Below, piece after piece: positions 17,923-25,758 of a DNA stretch of 64,000 bases. Each line of letters begins with the position of its first letter. Positions within the stretch are counted from its first letter, which is position 1. The DNA comes from an uncultured Clostridia bacterium (lineage in GTDB: Bacteria > Bacillota > Clostridia > UBA1381): positions 49,033-113,032 of the forward strand of contig CAKSDE010000010.1 of the NCBI GenBank assembly GCA_934444735.1. Direction: 5' to 3'. The position numbers and the translations under genes are program-made. The notes beneath the pieces are model-generated. The model searched no databases. It saw only the letters and a list, made by a program, of their open reading frames with translations, and was not told the origin of the DNA.

Positions 17923-19002
17923 ATGGGAAAAAAATTAAGACTCGGTATCATCGGCTGCGGAGGCATTGCAAACGGTAAGCATATGCCTGCATTAAAGAAG
18001 ATCGATGAGGTGGAAATGGTTGCATTCTGCGACATCATCAAGGAACGTGCCGAAAAGGCGGCAGAAGAGTACGGTGTTCCCGGAGCAAAGGTTTACGAGG
18101 ACTACAACGAAATGCTCAAAAACGAGAATCTGGACGTAGTTCACGTTTGTACTCCTAATAACATTCACGCACCGGCATCTGTTGCTGCAATGGAGGCAGG
18201 GTGCCATGTTATGTGTGAAAAGCCTATGGCTAAAAATGTTGAGCAGGCACAGCAGATGCTCGACGCACAAAAAAGAACAGGCAAAAAACTTACAATCGGT
18301 TATCAGAACCGTTTCACACCCGAAAACCTCTATCTGCATGAGGCTTGCCAGAACGGCGATTTGGGCGACATCTACTACGCTGAGGCAGAGGCTATCAGAA
18401 GAAGAGCAGTTCCTACATGGGGCGTATTTATTGACGAAGAAGCACAGGGCGGCGGTCCGTTGATCGATATCGGAACTCACGCTTTGGACTTGACTCTCTG
18501 GCACATGAACAACTACGAAGTTAAGTCGGTTAAAGGTTCTGTTTACCGCAAGCTCGCCGATCAGACAAGAACAGGCAACGCTTGGGGCGACTGGGATCCC
18601 GAAAAGTACACTGCCGAAGATTCCGCTTTCGGTTTCGTTACAATGAAAAACGGTGCTACAATCATCGTTAAGAGCAGCTGGGCAATCAACCTGGCAGAAC
18701 CGAGAGAGGCTATGTGTATGTTGGCAGGTACAAAAGCCGGCGCTGACTGCCACGACGGTTTGAGAATCAACAAAGTTCAGTACGGCAAGCAGATACTCGA
18801 AAAGGTTGACTGCAAGTCCGCAGGTGTTGCATTCTACTCAGGCGAATCCACATCAGCTCCCGATGTTGAGGCAAGACAGTGGATTGACGCTATCTTAAAC
18901 GACACAGAACCTACTACAAAGCCGGAACAGGCATTTGTTGTTACAAAAGTTCTCGAGGCAATTTATGAGAGCGCAAAGACAGGCAAAGAAATAATATTCT
19001 AA
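17923..19002 (+). CDS. Gfo/Idh/MocA-family oxidoreductase
   Basis: A 359-residue dehydrogenase. Rossmann motif LGIIGCGGIANGKHMPA; catalytic-lysine motif MCEKPMAKNVEQAQ; C-terminal site GGPLIDIGTHALDLTLW. Start is ATG 17923, because AGGAGG precedes it; upstream in-frame codons reach into the divergent AraC gene and lack an RBS. First gene of a plus-strand series of sugar genes. The sequence from 19010 to 19057 can form a terminator, so it may be expressed partly apart from the next gene. Confidence 0.93.
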   Translation: MGKKLRLGIIGCGGIANGKHMPALKKIDEVEMVAFCDIIKERAEKAAEEYGVPGAKVYEDYNEMLKNENLDVVHVCTPNNIHAPASVAAMEAGCHVMCEKPMAKNVEQAQQMLDAQKRTGKKLTIGYQNRFTPENLYLHEACQNGDLGDIYYAEAEAIRRRAVPTWGVFIDEEAQGGGPLIDIGTHALDLTLWHMNNYEVKSVKGSVYRKLADQTRTGNAWGDWDPEKYTAEDSAFGFVTMKNGATIIVKSSWAINLAEPREAMCMLAGTKAGADCHDGLRINKVQYGKQILEKVDCKSAGVAFYSGESTSAPDVEARQWIDAILNDTEPTTKPEQAFVVTKVLEAIYESAKTGKEIIF

Positions 19003-19010
19003 TTTATACA

Positions 19011-19057
19011 TAAAATCACGGTAAGCTGTGCCTAAAGCGCGGCTTACCTTATGATTT
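19011..19057 (+). terminator. Terminator after the Gfo/Idh gene
   Basis: AAAATCACGGTAAGC pairs with GGCTTACCTTATGATTTT. The T-run is short and it abuts the family B element. Confidence 0.6.
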
Positions 19058-19273
19058 TAGGTAAAAAGTAAAATGTAAATTTTACTTTTTAGCCTCCGCG
19101 TCTTTGCGGGGGTATCGGGGGGTGCAAGCCCTGATTTATAATCAAAAATGACGGCATGTGCGTCATTTTTGGTTGAAATAAAAAGTTTCAACTTACAGTA
19201 AAATTAAAATCAGCCGGGACTTTTTATTTCTACCTAAGAATTTTAATTGGGAAACGTCAGTTTTACAATTATC
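19058..19273 (+). repeat. Full-length family B MITE-like repeat upstream of a sugar isomerase gene
   Basis: About 216 bp, in the same orientation as the gene that follows at 19298. It matches the copies at 10.7 and 22.5 kb through the conserved blocks CGGGGGGTGCAAGCCCTG, AAAAATGACGGCATG and ATTTCTACCTAAGAATTTTA. The left hairpin is AAAAAGTAAAAT/ATTTTACTTTTT. The right end has drifted (CAATTATCGG instead of CAATTACCTA), and no flanking duplication is seen. Confidence 0.85.
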
Positions 19274-19297
19274 GGTTTATAAAGGAGGAACAAAGAC

Positions 19298-20263
19298 ATG
19301 AAATTGGGAGTAATGAATCCTGTAATAAATTATATGCCCTTTGAGGACGCTTTAAAGTATCTTCACGGCTTGGGTGTTCAGTGCATAGAAATAGGCGCCG
19401 GCGGTTTCCCGGGTGACGCTCACTTAAAGCCCGAGGAGCTTTTATCCGATCCGAAAAAGGTAGAAGAATACAAGGCTCTTTTGAAAAAGTATGATTTGGA
19501 AATCTCAGGCATCAGCTGTCACGGCAATCCTCTCCATCCTCAAAAAGAGATTGCCGAAAATTTCCACAATCAGTTTAAAAATGCGATTTTGGCAGCAGAG
19601 GCATTGGGCGTTGATACCGTTATCGGTTTTTCAGGCTGCCCGGGCGACTGCGAAACTTCAAAATACCCCAACTGGGTAACCTGTGCATGGCCTACCGATT
19701 TTGGCGAAATCCTCGAATGGCAGTGGAATGAAAAGGTTATTCCGTACTGGAAGGATATGGCTGAATTTGCAAAAGCGCATCATATTAAAAAGATTGCATT
19801 TGAGATGCACCCCGGCTTTGTCGTATACAATCCGAGAACCTGTCTGAAATTAAGAGAAGCGGTAGGCGATATTATCGGTGCAAACTTCGATCCGAGCCAT
19901 CTTTTCTGGCAGGGTATCGATCCGGTATGTGCAATCAAGGAGTTAAAAGGTGCAATCCACCACTTCCACGCAAAGGATACAAAGATTGACGAATACGAAA
20001 CAAAGAAGAACGGCGTTCTGGATACACGCTCACTTGCGGATATCAATAACCGTTCATGGATCTTCCGCACAATCGGCTACGGTCACGGAAAAGAAGTGTG
20101 GAACGATATTATAAGCGCGCTCAAAACAACAGGTTATGACGGTGCAATCAGCATTGAGCACGAGGACGCTCTCATGTCCCCGACAGAAGGTCTTGAAAAG
20201 GCAATCGCATTCTTGAAAGAATGTCTGATCTTTGAAAGTGCCGGAGATATGTGGTGGGTATAA
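19298..20263 (+). CDS. Sugar phosphate isomerase/epimerase family protein
   Basis: A 321-residue TIM-barrel protein. Metal-ligand segments in order: FEMHPGFVVYNP, NFDPSHLFWQGIDP, HFHAKDTKI and SIEHEDALMS. Cysteine-bearing segments such as GFSGCPGDCET mark a large subfamily common in gut bacteria. AAAGGAGG precedes the ATG, and the family B element ends 24 bases upstream. It is between two Gfo/Idh genes, so it probably isomerises or eliminates from a keto sugar made by one of them; related isomerases take part in C-glycoside and 3-keto-sugar breakdown. The substrate is unknown. Confidence 0.9.
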   Translation: MKLGVMNPVINYMPFEDALKYLHGLGVQCIEIGAGGFPGDAHLKPEELLSDPKKVEEYKALLKKYDLEISGISCHGNPLHPQKEIAENFHNQFKNAILAAEALGVDTVIGFSGCPGDCETSKYPNWVTCAWPTDFGEILEWQWNEKVIPYWKDMAEFAKAHHIKKIAFEMHPGFVVYNPRTCLKLREAVGDIIGANFDPSHLFWQGIDPVCAIKELKGAIHHFHAKDTKIDEYETKKNGVLDTRSLADINNRSWIFRTIGYGHGKEVWNDIISALKTTGYDGAISIEHEDALMSPTEGLEKAIAFLKECLIFESAGDMWWV

Positions 20264-20289
20264 ATTTTCAGAAAGAAAGGCGAATAAAA

Positions 20290-21357
20290 ATGGCAGAGCA
20301 TAAAATAGGAATTATCGGTTTCGGCGGCATGGCGAACTGGCACGTTGATACCTTTAAAAATGAAAATTACAAAAGAGCGGAATTTGTCGGGATATACGAT
20401 ATTAACCCCGAAAAATTTGAGCTTGCCGAGAAAAAGGGATTAAAAATCTACAATTCTCTCGATGAGATTCTCTCGGACGATCAGTTGGATATTATCCTTA
20501 TAGCAACATCAAACGAAGTACATAAAGAACTTTCAATACAGGCATTAAGAGCAGGTAAAAACGTAATCTGCGAAAAGCCTGTAACCATATCCTCCGCAGA
20601 GCTTATGGAGGTTATGGAGGTTGCAAAGGAAACAGGCAAGGTATTCACAATCGACCAGAACAGAAGAACAAACAGAGATTTCGTGCTTATGAAGAGAAAT
20701 GTCGAGGCGGGCGAGATCGGAAAACCCTACGTTATAGAATCAAGAGTCGAAGGCTCAAGAGGTATGCCGACAGGCTGGAGAACAATAAAACGTCTCGGCG
20801 GCGGCATGATGCTCGACTGGGGTGTTCACTTAATCGACCAGCTCATGTACATGATTCCCGAAAAGGTTGTAAACGTATTCTGTACAATGAACAGTATTCA
20901 GTACCCCGAGGTTGAGGACAACTTCAGAATGGTTATGACCTTTGCAAACGGCGTTGAGGCTCGTATAGAAAACGCGACAAATAACTATATCGCTCACCCG
21001 AGATGGTATGTACTCGGCACAAAAGGTACATTGCAGATCGACGATTGGGACTGCAAGGGTAAAATCGTACGCTGCATAGATAAAGAGGACAAGTGGGCAG
21101 AGGAAATCGTCTACACCAAAGCAGGTCCGACAAAGACAATGGCTCCGAGAAACGAAAACTCCGTTGAAACAATAGAGTTATCCGAGCCGACAGATGTTGT
21201 CGATAACCTGACCGTTCCCTATGATCAGCTGATTGATGCTATAGAGGGCAAAGCAGAGCTTACAATCAAGCCGGAACAGGCATTGAGAGTTATGAAGGTT
21301 ATGGAAGCCGCCTTCCAATCATGGGAGGAAAAAGACGCCATAAAGACAAACATTTAA
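20290..21357 (+). CDS. Gfo/Idh/MocA-family oxidoreductase
   Basis: A 355-residue dehydrogenase with Rossmann motif IGIIGFGGMANWHVDTF, catalytic-lysine motif ICEKPVTISSAEL and C-terminal GGGMMLDWGVHLIDQLMY. Start is ATG 20290, with AAAGG upstream; the earlier in-frame codon overlaps the isomerase gene and lacks an RBS. Only 26 bases separate it from the isomerase, so the two are an operon. It differs widely from the Gfo/Idh proteins at 4.3 and 17.9 kb, so the locus holds distinct activities rather than recent duplicates. Confidence 0.92.
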   Translation: MAEHKIGIIGFGGMANWHVDTFKNENYKRAEFVGIYDINPEKFELAEKKGLKIYNSLDEILSDDQLDIILIATSNEVHKELSIQALRAGKNVICEKPVTISSAELMEVMEVAKETGKVFTIDQNRRTNRDFVLMKRNVEAGEIGKPYVIESRVEGSRGMPTGWRTIKRLGGGMMLDWGVHLIDQLMYMIPEKVVNVFCTMNSIQYPEVEDNFRMVMTFANGVEARIENATNNYIAHPRWYVLGTKGTLQIDDWDCKGKIVRCIDKEDKWAEEIVYTKAGPTKTMAPRNENSVETIELSEPTDVVDNLTVPYDQLIDAIEGKAELTIKPEQALRVMKVMEAAFQSWEEKDAIKTNI

Positions 21358-21380
21358 CCTATTTTTACAAAAGATAAAAT

Positions 21381-21455
21381 CGGCGGTAGGATAAGAATTT
21401 CACTTAATATTTTTCATAAAAAATATTAAAATATTCCATTGACATCTTACCGCCG
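21381..21455. promoter_or_regulatory. Nested palindrome over a promoter (possible operator)
   Basis: CGGCGGTAGGAT (21381-21392) is mirrored by ATCTTACCGCCG (21444-21455), one mismatch. Inside is a second palindrome TTAATATTTTT/AAAAATATTAA. The right arm overlaps the promoter at 21439-21467. It could be the terminator of the preceding gene, but the lack of a T-run after the outer stem makes an operator equally likely. Confidence 0.55.
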
Positions 21456-21467
21456 AATTGATATAAT
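21439..21467 (+). promoter_or_regulatory. Consensus promoter of the GH29-like gene
   Basis: TTGACA (21439-21444), 17-base spacer, TATAAT (21462-21467). Transcription should begin near 21475, where the solo family B element and its flanking repeats begin. Confidence 0.8.
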
Positions 21468-21475
21468 ATGTAAAA

Positions 21476-21537
21476 AATTATATTTTTTTAGCTAATTGGA
21501 AAACGTTAGTTTTACAATTACCTAAATTATATTTTTT
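21476..21537 (+). repeat. Solo 36-bp family B element with flanking direct repeats
   Basis: The 36-bp element (21489-21524, ends TAGCTAATTG and CAATTACCTA) is nearly palindromic. It is bounded by a perfect 13-bp direct repeat AATTATATTTTTT (21476-21488 and 21525-21537). The element is the exact reverse complement of the solo copy at 46742-46777. Confidence 0.85.
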
Positions 21538-21551
21538 ACAAGGAGAACATT

Positions 21552-22505
21552 ATGGCACACATCTGCGACAGATTTTATAGCTGCAAATGGGGCGTTTTCA
21601 ATCACTTTTTGTGGAACAAGGCTCTTGATTGGAACGTTCAGACAAGAAATTTTGACGTTGAGAAAGTAGCTCGCCAACTGCATGAGGTCGGCGCAAAATA
21701 TTATTTCATAACTCTAATGCAGGGTACCAAATATATGCTTGCGCCGAACGATACATATAACCGCATAACCGGCTATAAGCCGGGCGAGGCTTGCTGCGAG
21801 CGCGATACTGTAGCAGACTTAATTGCCGCACTCGACAAATACGGAATTGATCTGTATCTGTACTACACAGGCGACGGTCCGCACTTGGACGAACAGGCAG
21901 GCACAAAAATGGGTTACTACGATGTGGACGGTATGTGGGCGCTCGGTGAGGACGGCAAATTCCACTTAAAAGATCCTCTTTTGCAGATAACGGATCGTTT
22001 TGTCGAAAACTGGGCGGCGGTTTTGGAGGAATATGCTCTTCGCTACGGCGATAAAATCAAGGGTTGGTGGATTGACGGCTGCTATGATTACATAGGCTAC
22101 ACCCCCGAAATTCTGGACATATACAAAAATGCCGCAAGAAAGGGAAATCCAAATGCAATTGTCGCATTCAATAACGGTGTGCGCCTTGCACAGTGTCCGC
22201 AAAAATGGGGCAACGAGGATTTCACAGCCGGCGAGAGTACCGAATTTTGCTATATTCCCGACAGGCGCTTTGTTGACGGCGCTCAAATGCACCGTCTGCT
22301 CACTCTCGGATACAGGAACGACTCACCCCAATGTGACGATATGGTCGGCTGGTGTTCGACCGGGCTTTTGGTTTCGGGCGGATATTTGCGCGACTATATA
22401 AACCGTGCGCACAAAAACGGTGCGGTAACAACCATCGATATTAAGGTTTACCCCGACGGCTCATTTGATAAAGAACAGATGGACGCGCTGAAAATGATTA
22501 AATAA
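21552..22505 (+). CDS. GH29-like (alpha-L-fucosidase-related) hydrolase
   Basis: A 317-residue cytoplasmic protein (no signal peptide). It shows the frame of GH29 enzymes: KWGVFNHFLWN near the start, HEVGAKYYFITLMQGTKY, RDTVADLIAALDKYGIDLYL, and YGDKIKGWWIDGCYDYI, whose Asp would match the catalytic nucleophile. It lacks C-terminal beta domains, so it is a minimal catalytic barrel. The fucosidase name is a fold-level guess; the true substrate may be another glycoside taken in by the cell. AAGGAG lies before the ATG; it has its own promoter at 21439. Confidence 0.7.
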   Translation: MAHICDRFYSCKWGVFNHFLWNKALDWNVQTRNFDVEKVARQLHEVGAKYYFITLMQGTKYMLAPNDTYNRITGYKPGEACCERDTVADLIAALDKYGIDLYLYYTGDGPHLDEQAGTKMGYYDVDGMWALGEDGKFHLKDPLLQITDRFVENWAAVLEEYALRYGDKIKGWWIDGCYDYIGYTPEILDIYKNAARKGNPNAIVAFNNGVRLAQCPQKWGNEDFTAGESTEFCYIPDRRFVDGAQMHRLLTLGYRNDSPQCDDMVGWCSTGLLVSGGYLRDYINRAHKNGAVTTIDIKVYPDGSFDKEQMDALKMIK

Positions 22506-22742
22506 AAATAATTAATTAGGTAATTTTAAAATGTTAATTTTAAAATTACTTACAATTCTTATGGGGGTATCGGGGGTGCCAACCCCTGATTTATAATCAA
22601 AAATGACGACATGTGCGTCATTTTTGCCTGAAATAAAAAGTTTCAACCTGTCGTAAATTAAAATCAGCCGGAACTTTTTATTTCTACCTAAGAATTTTAA
22701 TTGGAAAACGTTAGTTTTACAATTACCTAAAAAATAATTAAT
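22504..22742 (+). repeat. Full-length family B element with perfect 13-bp flanking repeats
   Basis: A 213-bp element (22517-22729) with ends TAGGTAATTTTAAAAT and GTTTTACAATTACCTA. It is bounded by AAAAATAATTAAT at 22504-22516 and 22730-22742, a perfect 13-bp direct repeat. Both ends fold into hairpins with a GTTA loop. Internal hairpins are AAAAATGACG/CGTCATTTTT and a longer stem (GAAATAAAAAGTT / AACTTTTTATTTC). It lies between the GH29-like gene and the ThuA-like gene, oriented with them. Confidence 0.9.
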
Positions 22743-22758
22743 GAAAAGGAGAATTAAA

Positions 22759-23478
22759 ATGATTAAAGTAACGGTATGGAATGAATTTTTCCACGAAAAA
22801 ACAGAAGAAGTTGTAAAAAACATTTATCCCGAAGGTATTCACAAGGCAATCGCCGAATTTTTGGGCAAAGAAGATGATATTGAAGTAAGAACTGCAACTC
22901 TTGACGATGAAGATTGCGGTCTTACACAAGAGGTTCTCGACGATACAGACGTTCTTATCTGGTGGGGACACGTAAGACATGACTTAGTTCCCGATGAAAT
23001 CGTAAAAAGAGTACAGGCAGAAGTTTTAAAGGGTATGGGAATAATATTCCTGCACTCAGCTCATCACTCAAAGCCGTTTAAAGCGCTAATGGGTACAACC
23101 TGTAACCTTTGCTGGCGTGAATCCGGCGACTTTGAAAGAGTATGGGTTGTTGATCCCGCAAGTCCGATAACTCAAGGTCTCGGCAAATATTTCGAGATTC
23201 CGCACGAAGAGATGTACGGCGAAAGATTTGACATTCCCGAACCCGACAGACTCGTGCTTTTAGGCTGGTATGAACAGGGCGAAGTATTCAGATCAGGCTG
23301 CTGCTTTAAAAGAGGAAACGGAAAAATATTCTATTTCCAGCCCGGTCATGAATCATATCCGACATACTACATACCCGAGGTTCAGCTGGTAATCAAAAAT
23401 GCCGTAAGATGGGCAAAACCTGAGTTCAGAGCAAAAGAGCTTGTATGCCCGATGGTTGAGGCACCAAAGAAAAACTGA
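22759..23478 (+). CDS. ThuA-like (trehalose utilisation) domain protein
   Basis: A 239-residue protein of the ThuA family (class I glutamine amidotransferase-like fold). Signature segments: VTVWNEFFHEKTEEVV, DTDVLIWWGHVRHDLVPDE, GIIFLHSAHHSKPFKALMGT and FYFQPGHESYPTYY. Start is ATG 22759, with AAGGAG 8 bases upstream; the ATG at 22741 is part of the repeat's flanking duplication and has no RBS. ThuA proteins accompany Gfo/Idh and isomerase genes in many sugar loci, where keto-sugar roles are suspected. Last gene of the cluster; a terminator follows. Confidence 0.9.
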   Translation: MIKVTVWNEFFHEKTEEVVKNIYPEGIHKAIAEFLGKEDDIEVRTATLDDEDCGLTQEVLDDTDVLIWWGHVRHDLVPDEIVKRVQAEVLKGMGIIFLHSAHHSKPFKALMGTTCNLCWRESGDFERVWVVDPASPITQGLGKYFEIPHEEMYGERFDIPEPDRLVLLGWYEQGEVFRSGCCFKRGNGKIFYFQPGHESYPTYYIPEVQLVIKNAVRWAKPEFRAKELVCPMVEAPKKN

Positions 23479-23491
23479 TAGAAAAAGCAAA

Positions 23492-23527
23492 GGCTGTTTA
23501 AAAAATCAATCGATTTTTTAAACAGCC
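23492..23527. terminator. Bidirectional terminator
   Basis: GGCTGTTTAAAAAATCAAT stem with its complement ending AAACAGCC, then CCTTTTTT. It serves the ThuA-like gene (+) and the phage-like cassette (-). Confidence 0.85.
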
Positions 23528-23532
23528 CTTTT

Positions 23533-23721
23533 TTATGCACCTAAGCTCTCTGCCAGCTCACTGTTCTTTTGATCGATAATATCCTGCAATTGTGCAAGAT
23601 CTTCCTCAACCAAAACGCCCTTTTCATAATAACCGTTTGCATTAAAAATAACCTGATAGTCTGCCATTTTCCCAACGGCATTTTTAAATCCCTTCATTAA
23701 AAACTCTCTGTAATTAAACAT
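23533..23721 (-). CDS. Small phage-structural-like protein
   Basis: A 62-residue protein (MFNYREFLMKGFKNAVGKMA...NGYYEKGVLVEEDLAQLQDI). Its length and position, straight after a tail-fibre-like gene, resemble the small XkdX-type proteins that follow tail genes in Firmicute prophages; the match is by context and general pattern only. The ATG directly follows the TAA of the preceding gene, with GGAGG inside that gene's end, so translation is coupled. Third gene of the LexA-promoter cassette. Confidence 0.6.
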   Translation of the reverse strand: MFNYREFLMKGFKNAVGKMADYQVIFNANGYYEKGVLVEEDLAQLQDIIDQKNSELAESLGA

Positions 23722-25413
23722 TTATACATTTCCTCCTTGTGCCAACAGCGCATTTGTCAGTTCTTCAATTTTGTTCTGCGCCTTTTCCAATACCTTTGAT
23801 ACGTCCGCATAATATTCCGCCTCAATTTTCTGCGGCGCATTTTGCGTGGTGATTTTAATATCCAATTCCGATGCTCCCGACGGTGTGATAAGCCTCGGCA
23901 GCGTCACGCTTTCCTCCTGCGGCTCCGCCAGCGGATAATACACCTTTATGTCCTTTCCGCTATAGAACTCATTTATCGCCGCTCTTATCTCATTTACCGT
24001 GGTAAGCTTTTGATTGTTGCTGTCATAAACATTATAATATGTATTTTTTAACACATCTGTCAAAAAATAATCGTCCTCTGTCGCTTCCTCCACACGCAGC
24101 CCCATTTCCTCTATGCTGAAATAGTAATAAATAATGTTGTACCCGTACGCCGCATATATATATCCTTCGCAATTTTCGCTCACGTTTGACTCTTTCTTAT
24201 ATCTTTGCAGACAGTTCGACATCAGTCCAGTCGTAACGCTCGCCCCATTGCTGAAAATTGTCTTATCCATATCGGTATATCTGTTCGTATAGCGATACCA
24301 ATATTTATTATTGTTTATCGGGCTCGGAGGTGTTAAAAACTTACCCACACCGTTTTCCAAAGACAGGCTGTTAATGCTTATCGGAATCTCTTTGACTCTT
24401 CTCACAACCTTGCCTTTCTTGAAATCGATATAATCCAAGCTGTATTTGTATTCGTCTTTTTTCGTTTCATTATTGTATCCGTAGCTCACAATACCTCTTA
24501 ATGGGCTTTGCAAATACACATCATAGCTTGTCCCGCTAAGATCGACGCTCACCTTATACCGTCCGTCCGAGCATAAGTCACCCACGCACAACAGCTCGCA
24601 CGGATTATCCTTTGTCGGCTGAGCCTGCTGAATCGATTTGCCCCATATCCGCAAATTCACAAGCTCTGATCCGGCAATGCTGTCATCAATACCGCTAATC
24701 TCGGCTCCGTTCGCCTCAATATGCCTTTTTGGCAGATTTTCCGCAATCTTATCAAAAACCGCTTTAGCCGAGGGATACTCTTTATCGGTGGAATTTCCTG
24801 TAAGCTCTGTCACCTTATTATCGGTACATTCCAAGCCGAGCGCCTCAATATCGGTGTCATTCATGTAGTCTACCCCTCTTTGAGGTTTATCGCCTTTTTC
24901 ACCCTTGTCACCTTTATCGCCTTTTTCACCGCGCGCAGGCTTTTTACTGTCCGAATATGTATTCTTCTCACTGTCCCACAAAAACCAGTTTCCGTTCTCT
25001 CCGATTTTTGGAGTCATTTTCGACATAAGCATCTCCCATGTATCGGGAGCAGGCACGCTCGGCGCATTTTCCTCCGTGTATGCACCTTTATCCACGCTAA
25101 GCTGCAAAAATCCGGTAGAAATCCTCTTTAGGTTATCCTCCGATGCATTTGTGCCGAAAAGCCCGACAGAGCAAGTCCCGACAGCGGATAACATTTCCGC
25201 CGGGATTTTGCAGTGCATATCCTCCGAAAGCAGCACGGTGTATACATCATCGCCGCCGGAGAAAACCGCAAAAACAGAAAGTCCGTCCCAATCTTCACTT
25301 AAGTCAAATTCACAAATATACGAATTTACATTCCCCGTATACGCTTTATTTTTCACCTCGGTGAGCTTTAATTCATCACCGAGCGCCTTAAAATAAAAAA
25401 TCATCTCCGACAT
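23722..25413 (-). CDS. Phage tail-fibre/baseplate-like protein with short collagen-like segment
   Basis: A 563-residue protein with no signal peptide. Residues about 1-140 (MSEMIFYFKALGDELKLTEV, ending DTWEMLMSKM) resemble the N-terminal attachment domain of phage baseplate/fibre proteins. A collagen-like stretch (GEKGDKGDKGEKGDKPQRG) lies near residues 163-181, then a beta-rich receptor-tip-like region, with a coiled-coil C-terminus (KVLEKAQNKIEELTNALLAQ). Start is ATG 25413, with a G-rich RBS 7 bases upstream. It is flanked by a connector-like gene and a small gene, but no other phage gene is near. Its present role is unknown; a particle-associated adhesin is one idea. Confidence 0.75.
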   Translation of the reverse strand: MSEMIFYFKALGDELKLTEVKNKAYTGNVNSYICEFDLSEDWDGLSVFAVFSGGDDVYTVLLSEDMHCKIPAEMLSAVGTCSVGLFGTNASEDNLKRISTGFLQLSVDKGAYTEENAPSVPAPDTWEMLMSKMTPKIGENGNWFLWDSEKNTYSDSKKPARGEKGDKGDKGEKGDKPQRGVDYMNDTDIEALGLECTDNKVTELTGNSTDKEYPSAKAVFDKIAENLPKRHIEANGAEISGIDDSIAGSELVNLRIWGKSIQQAQPTKDNPCELLCVGDLCSDGRYKVSVDLSGTSYDVYLQSPLRGIVSYGYNNETKKDEYKYSLDYIDFKKGKVVRRVKEIPISINSLSLENGVGKFLTPPSPINNNKYWYRYTNRYTDMDKTIFSNGASVTTGLMSNCLQRYKKESNVSENCEGYIYAAYGYNIIYYYFSIEEMGLRVEEATEDDYFLTDVLKNTYYNVYDSNNQKLTTVNEIRAAINEFYSGKDIKVYYPLAEPQEESVTLPRLITPSGASELDIKITTQNAPQKIEAEYYADVSKVLEKAQNKIEELTNALLAQGGNV

Positions 25414-25415
25414 CT

Positions 25416-25733
25416 TCACACCCCCCTATACAATAATTCTTTCGGAAGGTATAATTTCAGAATTTCATAAAGCTCCCTTTTGCCGTTTCCCGAATACGTA
25501 ACGCTGTAGCCGTCAACTGTTTCGGATTTGATATTCGCCATATCCTCATTTTTATAAAGCTCTTCGCACAGGGCGCATATGCAGTCGCGCACGTCATCTT
25601 CGCTATACTCCGCATCGGGATTTACGACCGATTTCATATATCGGCAAGCGACCTTTTCGCAGCGCTCAAAATCTTCTCTGTTTGATATAACCTTACCGTT
25701 ATAATCTTTTTTGTAATATAAATAGTCCGTCAT
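25416..25733 (-). CDS. Phage head-tail connector-like protein
   Basis: A 105-residue soluble protein. The layout (helical N-terminal half with YSEDDVRDCICALCEELYKN, then SETVDGYSVTYSG and a terminal LPKELLYRGV) matches small gp6/YqbG-type head-tail connector proteins of Firmicute phages, which commonly end in LLYRGV. The next gene starts 2 bases after its stop. It is the first gene after a promoter with a LexA box. No capsid, terminase or portal gene is nearby, so it may be a leftover or a domesticated part. Confidence 0.7.
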   Translation of the reverse strand: MTDYLYYKKDYNGKVISNREDFERCEKVACRYMKSVVNPDAEYSEDDVRDCICALCEELYKNEDMANIKSETVDGYSVTYSGNGKRELYEILKLYLPKELLYRGV

Positions 25734-25758
25734 TTTGGGCTCCTTTCATCTTAATCTC

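Noticed and set aside
17992..18753. 253-codon minus-strand frame opposite the Gfo/Idh gene
   Set aside because: It lies wholly within a well-supported gene, is cysteine-rich without domain sense, and has no RBS.
21552..22505. Confident naming as alpha-L-fucosidase
   Set aside because: Only fold-level motifs are visible; it lacks the usual length and secretion signal.
23533..25733. Complete prophage or tailocin
   Set aside because: Only three structural-type genes are present; integrase, terminase, portal, sheath, tape measure and lysis genes are all absent on both sides.
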